A DNA stretch of 9,068 bases from JAYZQT01 sp964412235 (GTDB lineage: Bacteria; Pseudomonadota; Alphaproteobacteria; MPNO01; UBA830), in assembly GCA_964412235.1 (NCBI GenBank), contig CAYPNT010000100.1, forward strand, positions 1-9,068, given 5' to 3'. How positions within the stretch are numbered: the stretch's first letter is position 1; each line of letters opens with the position of its first letter. Below the pieces are notes generated by a model. That model was given only the letters and a program-made list of their open reading frames with translations, made no database searches and was not told where the DNA came from. Both the position numbers and the translations under genes were made by a program. Below are positions 1 to 5,421 of the stretch, in pieces.

Positions 1-115
1 CGGTGACCTCGCAATCTGGGACAACCGCTGCCTGCTCCATGCACGGACCAATTTTGACCCGTCAGAAAAAAGGCACTTAAGGCGTTTCTTGGTAGCGGGT
101 GAGTTTCCTGTCTAA
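1..115 (+). CDS. TauD/TfdA-family 2-oxoglutarate dioxygenase, 3' end only
   Basis: Partial gene: the reading frame is already open at base 2 and gives 37 residues before TAA at 113-115. The fragment carries the C-terminal signature of TauD/TfdA enzymes. It begins GDLAIWDNRCLLHAR, in which the His (fragment residue 13) matches the distal iron-binding histidine. An Arg 15 residues later (residue 28, in RHLRR) matches the arginine that holds the 2-oxoglutarate carboxylate. The final 'LVAGEFPV' is also usual for the family. Family knowledge: these are Fe(II)/2-oxoglutarate enzymes that hydroxylate sulfonates, phenoxyacids or other small acids, often releasing part of the substrate. The HxD motif and substrate region lie outside the window, so the substrate cannot be called. 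The gene converges on the FAH-family gene and is not in its operon. The family is near certain. Confidence 0.88.
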   Translation, partial: GDLAIWDNRCLLHARTNFDPSEKRHLRRFLVAGEFPV

Positions 116-142
116 TCGGGAGCTGTGTCAGATATCGTTCCT

Positions 143-154
143 TTCCTGCAGGAA
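143..154. repeat. 12-bp perfect palindrome in convergent gap
   Basis: TTCCTGCAGGAA is a perfect 12-bp palindrome in the 114-nt gap between the converging TauD-like and FAH genes. It has no loop and no following T-run, so it does not look like an intrinsic terminator. It may be a protein site or chance. Confidence 0.35.
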
Positions 155-179
155 TCATTGGTAAAACTGGGCAAGGCTG

Positions 180-218
180 CGACAAATTTCGGGGTGTAGG
201 TAGGCTCGGCGTTTGTCG
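180..218. terminator. weak stem-loop between convergent genes
   Basis: The arms CGACAAA (180-186) and TTTGTCG (212-218) are exact reverse complements, 7 bp, around a 25-nt loop, just beyond the FAH stop (230). The position suits transcript ends from both sides. However, the loop is long, the stem is AT-rich at one end and no U-tract follows, so this is only a weak candidate. Confidence 0.2.
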
Positions 219-229
219 TTTGATTATTG

Positions 230-1147
230 TCAGCTAACAGGGTTTTCCAGTGTCCCAAGGCCCTCGACGGTCATACGAACAATGTCACCGGGTTTCAGAT
301 ATACATCGCGAGCTCCTCCGACCCCGGAACAGGTACCCGTTGCAATTATATCACCTGGCAGAAGGGTGATCTGTCTGCTAATGCTTTCAATCTGTTCCGC
401 AATGCTAAAAACCATATAGCGGCTGGAGGAATCCTGCATTAACTCATCATTTATCCATGTTTTCAGATCTAGTGCCTGCGGGTCTCTTATACTTGATGCG
501 GGAGTAATCCAAGGGCCAGTCGGGGCAGAGGTATCAAAAACCTTCTGGTTGAACCAGTCGGAACTGAAAAAAGGCCAATCCTCACGTTTCATGTGATCGC
601 GCGCCGAAACATCATTAACGATTGTGTAACCCGCAACATATTTGAGGGCGTCATCCGCTGAAACCTGGAAAGCTGGTTGGCCAATTACAGCACCAATTTC
701 TATTTCCCAGTCAATTTTGGTTGAAATGGATCGGGGCGGCAATCGTATCGCTTCCCCGGGTCCTATAATTGTGTGGCGGGGCGACTTGAGAAAGAAGTAT
801 GGTTTTAATACGTTCTTGTCCGGCTTTCCCCCAAGCATGGTCATTTCATGATAGTGGTCCGTGTAATTTGCAGCGGCACAGTATATAGCACCCGGGTAAA
901 GGATCGGGGGAAGGAGGTTTAGATCCGAAACTGGCTTAGCGTTCTTTCCTGTACCCCTGGTCGCTATTTCTTCAAGGATTGGGCTGATTTCGCGCCAAGC
1001 CGCAAGTATTGAAATCGTTGTCGGTTCAATACCTGTTCTCCACTCCGATAACTCGTCAACTAGGTCAATAACGGTTTCATCTAAGAGAAGACCGGCTCGG
1101 GCCTGCTCTCTATCCGGCCCATAGTTTAAAAGACGGTATGAAGACAT
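230..1147 (-). CDS. fumarylacetoacetate hydrolase (FAH) family protein
   Basis: 305 residues, full length for the bacterial FAH/2-hydroxyhepta-dienedioate isomerase-like group. An N-terminal lid region (about 1-80) precedes the catalytic fold (about 83-303). Metal ligands are readable: the acidic pair in DWEIEIG (Glu148, Glu150) and the Asp of NDVSARD (Asp179). The motif GDIIATGTCSGVG (265-277) and the ending VEGLGTLENPV are classic. Family knowledge: Mg/Mn-dependent enzymes that hydrolyse acylpyruvate C-C bonds, or hydrate, isomerise or decarboxylate oxo-dienoates from ring or chain degradation. The exact reaction cannot be told from sequence. The ATG start is supported by an AAGGAGA Shine-Dalgarno 5 nt upstream. 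It is the last gene of a leftward cassette, 44 nt after the DUF1857 gene. Family certain, substrate unknown. Confidence 0.95.
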   Translation of the reverse strand: MSSYRLLNYGPDREQARAGLLLDETVIDLVDELSEWRTGIEPTTISILAAWREISPILEEIATRGTGKNAKPVSDLNLLPPILYPGAIYCAAANYTDHYHEMTMLGGKPDKNVLKPYFFLKSPRHTIIGPGEAIRLPPRSISTKIDWEIEIGAVIGQPAFQVSADDALKYVAGYTIVNDVSARDHMKREDWPFFSSDWFNQKVFDTSAPTGPWITPASSIRDPQALDLKTWINDELMQDSSSRYMVFSIAEQIESISRQITLLPGDIIATGTCSGVGGARDVYLKPGDIVRMTVEGLGTLENPVS

Positions 1148-1152
1148 ACATT

Positions 1153-1159
1153 TCTCCTT
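1153..1159 (-). promoter_or_regulatory. ribosome binding site of the FAH-family gene
   Basis: On the minus strand AAGGAGA stands 5 nt before the ATG at 1147, which fixes the start. It is the strongest Shine-Dalgarno of this cassette, so the last gene may be translated efficiently and independently of coupling. Confidence 0.8.
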
Positions 1160-1191
1160 ATTGCCAATGTGTAAAAGGTGCCCAATAAAAA

Positions 1192-1671
1192 TCAGATCGT
1201 TCCGGTTACCTTCATGGTACGAATTTGATCAATCGTTGCTTGAACAGCTTGGAGGTACCCTACCGCACGCCGCTCGCGATAATCTTTTTCAACTTCAAAA
1301 GAAAGATTGAGTACTTCGAGTTGGAAGGCAAAACGAAGTTTAAGATCAGATCCATCATTTCCGATTATCTCGTTCCAAATAGTACCCATTTCGTCACCAA
1401 ATCCCACTCTTATGAATTCTACTTTTGTTTTTGGGTAAAATATTATTCTTTCTCGCAGGTGCATGCCGTCAAAGACAATATCTCGTATTATTCCGTTCTC
1501 TAGCTCGTCGGTTACTTTGCATTCGGTCATCAGTGGGACAAAAGGCGTAGCGTCGTATACCTTGAGTAGAAGGCCTGACCAGACGTCATTTCGGTCGAGA
1601 ATTTTGTCTTTAGATGTGTCACTCGGGTTGATCGGGAGCGTTTCGTCTACCTTTATTTCAACTGTTCTCAT
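1192..1671 (-). CDS. DUF1857/AtaL-like SRPBCC protein
   Basis: 159 residues, the usual length for a single SRPBCC (START/Bet v 1-like) domain. The N-terminal block 'VWSGLLLKVYDATPFVP' with the following 'ECKV', then the 'IRDIVFDGMHLRERI' strand pair, 'YPKTKVEF' and 'LRFAFQLE', resemble Pfam AtaL (formerly DUF1857), named after a protein of the fungal acetylaranotin gene cluster. The C-terminal helix (about 128-154) suits the long lid helix of the fold. Family knowledge: the fold forms a deep hydrophobic pocket for small ligands; no enzymatic activity is established for this subgroup, to my knowledge. The ATG lies inside the last codons of the PhyH gene (14-nt overlap, 1658-1671) with little Shine-Dalgarno of its own, so translational coupling is likely. 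Inferred role: bind or process an intermediate between the PhyH oxygenase and the FAH enzyme. Fold fairly sure, function unknown. Confidence 0.82.
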   Translation of the reverse strand: MRTVEIKVDETLPINPSDTSKDKILDRNDVWSGLLLKVYDATPFVPLMTECKVTDELENGIIRDIVFDGMHLRERIIFYPKTKVEFIRVGFGDEMGTIWNEIIGNDGSDLKLRFAFQLEVLNLSFEVEKDYRERRAVGYLQAVQATIDQIRTMKVTGTI

Positions 1672-2518
1672 TCTCTAATAAGCCCTTTGTTTTTGTCCAA
1701 ATAACAGGAAATACCTTGTCGTCATTTGGGTACGTTCCGGGGTTTAAGTTGGGTGCACGTGGCAGTTTTACCACATTTGCGCGAGGATCCCACCGGACGT
1801 CTTTACCAAGATATCGTATTGATATGGCGGCGCGGTTTTGCGTTGTTGAAAAATTTCCCCCCGCACCGTGAACGGTAAGCGGGTGGTGACAAATACAATC
1901 CCCTGGCTCTAAGTTCCACGATCGAAAGTCTATATTTTTGTCGTCTTGTTTTTTGCTGAAATCTGGGCAAGTTTCTAGATTAGGGTCGTTATAAGAGGGA
2001 TCTTCGTCCGGTGTAACGGGGCAATAAAACTTACCCCACTTGTGTGATCCCGCTATGTATTGCACTCCACTTGTTTCCTCTGAAACAGGTGTAAGGGCTA
2101 ACCAAATTGATACTAGATGCTCTCCTAGAAATGGCCAAAAAGGGAGATCTTGATGCCACTGTGTAGGAGCTGATGAACCCGCCTCTTTAACAAACATTTG
2201 GTCGTACCAAAAACGTACTTGATCAACTTCCATTAACGTGGCGGCTATTTCTGCTGCAGGGGACGTGTTTCTAAATTTTAAAAACTCAGAGTTGTATTCG
2301 CTCATAAATGTATTGATATAAAAACGAACATTTTCCCCAGGGGCCCGCGCTTCTCGCATTCGATGCCGTCCAGTACCTTGTTCGATGTAATCAATAGTCG
2401 CTTGGTGCATTTGATGCACCCAGCCTTGATCAAACATCTGACGTAAGCACACAACACCTTTATCCTTGTACGTTGCAACATCGTCAGGGGTAATCTTGTG
2501 TAGCGGAATTCGGTTCAT
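1658..2518 (-). CDS. phytanoyl-CoA dioxygenase (PhyH) family protein, copy 1
   Basis: 286 residues from the preferred ATG, a normal length. It is an Fe(II)/2-oxoglutarate oxygenase of the PhyH family. The HxD pair is His122/Asp124 in 'TQWHQDLPFWPF'. 'IWLALTPVSEETSGVQYIAG' (138-157) with SHK is the typical core. The distal His217 lies in 'LTVHGAGG', and Arg229 in 'NRAAISIRYLG' is the likely 2-oxoglutarate anchor. All catalytic residues are intact. A longer insert (about 165-200, rich in Asp, Pro and Lys) separates this protein from copy 2. The frame also opens at a GTG at 2530, but ATG 2518 is preferred because AGGTG lies about 10 nt before it, whereas that same AGG abuts the GTG. First gene of the leftward cassette, divergent from the PPOX-type gene. 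The substrate is unknown: family members hydroxylate CoA esters, ectoine and many secondary metabolites. Confidence 0.93.
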   Translation of the reverse strand: MNRIPLHKITPDDVATYKDKGVVCLRQMFDQGWVHQMHQATIDYIEQGTGRHRMREARAPGENVRFYINTFMSEYNSEFLKFRNTSPAAEIAATLMEVDQVRFWYDQMFVKEAGSSAPTQWHQDLPFWPFLGEHLVSIWLALTPVSEETSGVQYIAGSHKWGKFYCPVTPDEDPSYNDPNLETCPDFSKKQDDKNIDFRSWNLEPGDCICHHPLTVHGAGGNFSTTQNRAAISIRYLGKDVRWDPRANVVKLPRAPNLNPGTYPNDDKVFPVIWTKTKGLLENENS

Positions 2519-2560
2519 ATCTGATCGCACCTAAAAGATAGCGTTGGATGCTACCAATTT

Positions 2561-2570
2561 GTTGTACAAC
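2561..2570. promoter_or_regulatory. 10-bp palindrome upstream of PhyH copy 1
   Basis: GTTGTACAAC is a perfect palindrome 42 nt upstream of the PhyH ATG, where a repressor would sit near the start of transcription. It is unrelated in sequence to the larger dyad at 2638. A 10-bp palindrome can arise by chance, so this is a candidate site only. Confidence 0.3.
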
Positions 2571-2637
2571 CGCAAAGTCGCGCGTTGGTTTACAGTTTGT
2601 TCGACGTTTTCAATTTGGGTGCCTACACGATTAGTTT

Positions 2638-2665
2638 ACGTCAAATATCATTGGATATTTGACGT
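2638..2665. promoter_or_regulatory. 28-bp operator-like inverted repeat in divergent control region
   Basis: The arms ACGTCAAATATC (2638-2649) and GATATTTGACGT (2654-2665) are perfect 12-bp reverse complements around the 4-nt spacer ATTG. The site is in the 193-nt gap between the divergent PhyH gene (start 2518) and PPOX-type gene (start 2712), 46 nt before the latter. Size and symmetry suit a dimeric regulator of TetR, GntR or MarR type. Each arm ends in TTGACG when read outward, a -35-like hexamer, so a bound protein could block promoters in both directions. No convincing -10 at 16-18 nt was found for either. No gene follows at once and there is no T-run, so a terminator is unlikely. No regulator gene is in the window. 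Confidence 0.6.
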
Positions 2666-2711
2666 GGATGTTTGCTACACTTTTTGCGGTAATGAGCATT
2701 GGGGTATTGAC

Positions 2712-3350
2712 ATGGAACTATCCGATACGACTAACCGCCACCTCATAAAAAGTTTGGATGCGCTTGACGCAATTTATGGTGAGCCGCTCGATGTCGCAGT
2801 TATAAAGGAGAAAGATTACATTTCCGGGCCTGGGCGTTCCTTTATTGCAAAGTCACCCTTTGTGGTCATTGCAACGGCGGGGGAACAGGGTGTCGATTGC
2901 TCACCGAAAGGTGACCACCCGGGGTTTGTTCGAGTAGAGGATGAAAAGACACTTCTCATTCCGGACCGTAAGGGTAATAATCGTGTCGATGGTATGAGAA
3001 ATATCATTTCTAATCCGTCGATCGGGCTTTTATTCCTAATACCCGGTGTGGATATGACGTATCGCGTGACAGGTTCGGCTGTAATTAGCGTTGAACCCGA
3101 GTTGCTTGAGAGTTTTTCTGTTAACCAAAAAATACCGTCGTCTGTAATGGTCATCAAGGTGAGAACGGCCTTTCAACATTGTACAAAGGCACTGATACGC
3201 GCGCAGTTATGGAATGAGGGAGCAAAGGGGGTCCCTGAAGATGCTCCTACCATGGCGACCTTTGCGGCAAGCTTGTCCGGTGCCAAAGATTTTAACACTG
3301 AAAAATATGATGCCGATTATCAAGCTCGGATTGAAAAAACGCTATATTGA
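2712..3350 (+). CDS. PPOX-superfamily (MSMEG_1061-like) FMN-binding split-barrel protein
   Basis: 212 residues from the ATG at 2712. It belongs to the pyridoxamine-5'-phosphate-oxidase-like split-barrel superfamily, in the MSMEG_1061/DR2398-type group. The signs are 'SPFVVIATAGEQGVDCSPKG' (48-67), 'GDHPGFV', 'LLIPDRKGNNRVDGMRNI' (81-98), 'NPSIGLLFLIPG' (101-112) and 'HCTKALIRAQLW' (156-167). Family knowledge: homodimeric FMN (or F420) binders; few members have a known reaction, and this is not expected to be a true PdxH. The frame stays open upstream to an ATG at 2544. That extension is rejected because it would run through the palindrome at 2638-2665, is unlike the family and lacks support. 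The ribosome site before 2712 is weak (GGGG, about 7 nt). It shares the control region with PhyH copy 1. Inferred role: a flavin-dependent redox step or flavin handling. Confidence 0.9.
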   Translation: MELSDTTNRHLIKSLDALDAIYGEPLDVAVIKEKDYISGPGRSFIAKSPFVVIATAGEQGVDCSPKGDHPGFVRVEDEKTLLIPDRKGNNRVDGMRNIISNPSIGLLFLIPGVDMTYRVTGSAVISVEPELLESFSVNQKIPSSVMVIKVRTAFQHCTKALIRAQLWNEGAKGVPEDAPTMATFAASLSGAKDFNTEKYDADYQARIEKTLY

Positions 3351-3517
3351 GCGCTAATCTATGCAATATAGGAAGAAATATTTTTTACTTATATTCCCGT
3401 GTTGGATTTGTTGGGTTTCGCAATGCATCCAATAGGGAAAGAGTACATCTGTGTGTCCTATGGCAAAGTGTGGTTAAAGGTTCTAAACAAAATACGAAAT
3501 GTTTTCGCCTATCCCTG

Positions 3518-3524
3518 AAGGAGG
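3518..3524 (+). promoter_or_regulatory. strong ribosome binding site of the cupin gene
   Basis: AAGGAGG lies 5 nt before the ATG at 3530 and decides this start against the longer open frame that begins with TTG at 3347. It is the best Shine-Dalgarno in the window and sits at the end of a 179-nt untranslated gap after the PPOX-type gene. Confidence 0.88.
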
Positions 3525-3529
3525 AGTTT

Positions 3530-4042
3530 ATGAAGACCGTTGATATAAATTCAGATGAAGAAGTCCTACTGAAGAGTGCCCTTGAGCGCGTAGAACATCT
3601 TCCGGAGCACAAGCCTGAACCACAGGTTTTCAGTTATGTGCGGCCAGACCTCAAGAAAAAGCCTCGCGCTATCACTCGGCTTTGTATGGGCGATATAATG
3701 TGTGGATTGGTTCAGGAAATAAAAAAAGGCGGTGAGACAACGCTGCATTCTCACAGCGGTATGGATGGGTTCTATATGGTGATGGCGGGGAAAGCGCGTT
3801 TTTGGGGCGAGGACGAAAGCTTAATTGGTGAATTTGGCCCCATGGAGGGTGTGTATATTCCCAGAGACACGAAGTATTGGTTTGAAAGTGCTAGCGAAAA
3901 AGAACCATTGCAACTCCTACAAATTGAGGCATTTACTCGGGAAAGAAAAAATAAATACACGAGCTACACGCCTCAAGATAGTAATGAACAATTGGCAGAC
4001 GAGGTGACGAAGATAAATTTTTTTGATGCAACAGTGTCGTAG
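3530..4042 (+). CDS. small cupin-domain protein with reduced metal site
   Basis: 170 residues with one cupin domain (about 52-135). Motif 1 is 'GGETTLHSHSGMDGFYMVMAG' in two parts: His73 and His75 are kept, but the usual glutamate position is Asp79/Gly80. Motif 2 is 'GVYIPRDTKYWFES' (107-120), where the usual metal-binding histidine is Tyr116. So only two of four standard ligands remain. Flanking parts (1-50 and 136-170) are polar and charged. Family knowledge: cupins range from metal dioxygenases and isomerases to non-enzymatic binding proteins. With this site, a small-molecule binder, a metal-independent enzyme or an unusual metal centre are all possible. It follows the PPOX-type gene by 179 nt on the same strand and may be in its operon or have its own promoter. 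It is too short to be a gentisate-type two-cupin ring-cleaving enzyme. Fold sure, role unknown. Confidence 0.88.
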   Translation: MKTVDINSDEEVLLKSALERVEHLPEHKPEPQVFSYVRPDLKKKPRAITRLCMGDIMCGLVQEIKKGGETTLHSHSGMDGFYMVMAGKARFWGEDESLIGEFGPMEGVYIPRDTKYWFESASEKEPLQLLQIEAFTRERKNKYTSYTPQDSNEQLADEVTKINFFDATVS

Positions 4043-4126
4043 GACTTAATTGTAGAGAGTTATAGTTTATTAACAACTTTCAATGCTGCGGGTTTTTTGA
4101 TCCCTCGCGTTAACTCCGGGGAACTC

Positions 4127-5305
4127 TCAAAGGTCCCGCCCGATCACTTTATTTCCTGAGGGCACAACGATTACTTGGTCCGTTTCCTTTCGTATAATGC
4201 CAGGAGGGTCTTCGTCTCTTTCCAATTTGTCGATTGCTTCTTCTAAATAACGTCTAAATAAAACTACTCCACGGTCGGATGTTGCTAGGTGTTCTAAGGC
4301 GTGTCTTGCGATTGGTCGTTGACTTGTTTGAGCCTCCCAGTCGTCTGGTGCGCGTTGGCGCGCTTCATATTCTCGAATTACGGGTTCATGGGGCGGTTGA
4401 AACATCTTCTTTCCCGGGTCAATTCTCTCAATATGAAAGCCAATAGTATGCTCATTATCAACGGGTACCCACCACCCCACCATCCGGGCGGTCTCCGTTT
4501 CGTGGTCTGGTCGAGTGCCCGTGACTTCGGTTGGCGGGACCGACCGTGAATTAGCTACAAATATTGTTGAGGTCCGTATTAATTGGTTTCCATTATCGAG
4601 GTTGGTCGTACGGATATAGGACACGTGTCCTTTCGAATGTACATAGTCAAAATTTGGCTTGATCGCCATAACGTCCGAGAATTCAAACAAACCTGGGTTC
4701 CAGCCGTGCAGAATATAGGTATGAACCGGGTCCGCGGCATTTTCCTGTAGTTGTAGCCAATTACAGTCCGCGACCTCACCACGACTATAATTACGATAGG
4801 CGAGGTATTCCGCGTCTTCGTCTTCAAGGATGTCCCATTTTGATAGGAGTGGTTTTTTGTCTAAGGGACCCATGTAAAGAAAAACAAGACCCCGGTACTC
4901 CTGAGCTGGATACCAGGGTTGGCGCACCTCATCTTTATAGGGGCTGTCCTCTGGTTCACCGGGTTGCTCCAAGCATTTTCCGATTTCGTTAAAATACCAA
5001 CCGTGGTAGCAACAGCGGATACCATTTTGTTCTATTCTTCCATATTCCAATGATGTTCCGCGGTGACAACAGTGGGCACCCAATACGCCGACAACTCCCG
5101 ATTTATCGCGGTACGCGACTAGCTCTTCACCTAAAATTTTAAGATATTTAGGCAAGTCGCTTAATTCGTTAGATAAACAAATTGGTTGCCAATACCTTCT
5201 TAATAATTCACCCATGGGCGTACCAAACTGTACGTGTGTGAGACGCGCATTTTCTTTGGGGACTAACGCATTCCGTCCATAACCGGATCCCTGATGCATA
5301 GGCAT
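4127..5305 (-). CDS. Rieske non-heme iron oxygenase, alpha (catalytic) subunit
   Basis: 392 residues, typical of the phthalate-dioxygenase/vanillate-demethylase type. The Rieske [2Fe-2S] site is Cys79-x-His81 (in 'CCHRGTSLEYG') and Cys98-x-x-His101 (in 'CCYHGW'), 16 residues apart. The mononuclear iron site is in 'ENAADPVHTYILHGW': His195 and His200, with Asp192 as the likely electron bridge. 'TSDRGVVLFRRYLEEAI' (342-358) is a family C-terminal motif. Family knowledge: dioxygenation, O-/N-demethylation or hydroxylation of aromatic or cyclic compounds, fed by a reductase that is not in this window. The frame opens at TTG 5314, but ATG 5305 has GAGGG 10 nt upstream while the TTG is only 1 nt from it; ATG 5299 is also possible. 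Last gene of the four-gene leftward run, 116 nt after the transporter gene. Substrate not deducible. Confidence 0.95.
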   Translation of the reverse strand: MPMHQGSGYGRNALVPKENARLTHVQFGTPMGELLRRYWQPICLSNELSDLPKYLKILGEELVAYRDKSGVVGVLGAHCCHRGTSLEYGRIEQNGIRCCYHGWYFNEIGKCLEQPGEPEDSPYKDEVRQPWYPAQEYRGLVFLYMGPLDKKPLLSKWDILEDEDAEYLAYRNYSRGEVADCNWLQLQENAADPVHTYILHGWNPGLFEFSDVMAIKPNFDYVHSKGHVSYIRTTNLDNGNQLIRTSTIFVANSRSVPPTEVTGTRPDHETETARMVGWWVPVDNEHTIGFHIERIDPGKKMFQPPHEPVIREYEARQRAPDDWEAQTSQRPIARHALEHLATSDRGVVLFRRYLEEAIDKLERDEDPPGIIRKETDQVIVVPSGNKVIGRDL

Positions 5306-5318
5306 ATATAACAAACCC

Positions 5319-5332
5319 TCGCTTATCGCTTA
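5319..5332. repeat. tandem 7-bp repeat before the Rieske gene
   Basis: TCGCTTA occurs twice head to tail (TAAGCGA twice on the coding strand), directly before the GAGGG ribosome site of the Rieske gene. It overlaps a short dyad CGCTT-A-AAGCG at 5327-5337. It may be a small regulatory site or replication slippage. Confidence 0.4.
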
Positions 5333-5347
5333 AAGCGTGGACGGGTT

Positions 5348-5362
5348 TTGCATCCTTTGCAA
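5348..5362. repeat. short dyad TTGCA-N5-TGCAA in the MFS-Rieske gap
   Basis: TTGCA and TGCAA are exact inverted 5-bp arms with a 5-nt centre, about 43 nt upstream of the Rieske start. With the neighbouring repeat it suggests separate control of the Rieske gene, since the 116-nt gap is the largest in this run. Could be chance. Confidence 0.25.
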
Positions 5363-5421
5363 GAGGCACTTCGTGGACACGGTTAAGGGTATTACAAACA
5401 GGTACTATCCCCAGTATAGCT

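Noticed and set aside
2651..2681. Promoter TTGGAT-N19-TACACT for the PPOX-type gene
   Set aside because: Poor -35 and too long a spacer; the alternative TTGACG at 2659 is only 11 nt from TACACT. Not called.
3402..3432. Inverted repeat TTGGAT/ATCCAA in the gap before the cupin gene
   Set aside because: Only 6-bp arms with a 19-nt spacer and no promoter-like context; chance level.
3361..3435. 24-codon ORF (starts MQYRKKYFLLIF) in the PPOX-cupin gap, resembling a leader peptide
   Set aside because: No Shine-Dalgarno precedes it, no attenuator hairpin follows, and an AT-rich gap easily yields such a string.
3347..3529. In-frame upstream extension of the cupin gene from a TTG overlapping the PPOX-type stop codon
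   Set aside because: The AAGGAGG site at 3518 and the family-like sequence support ATG 3530. The 61 extra residues are not cupin-like and have no good ribosome site.
4055..4128. GAGAGTT/AACTCTC pair and the GCGGGTTTTTTGATCCC stretch as a terminator between cupin and Rieske genes
   Set aside because: The arms are 60 nt apart, and the second can only pair with bulges and has its T-run in the loop. No convincing terminator, though one is expected in this convergent gap.
4579..4827. Overlapping open frames inside the Rieske gene, and similar ones inside the MFS, FAH and monooxygenase genes
   Set aside because: They lie wholly within well-supported genes, in other frames or on the other strand, with no family resemblance and no ribosome sites.
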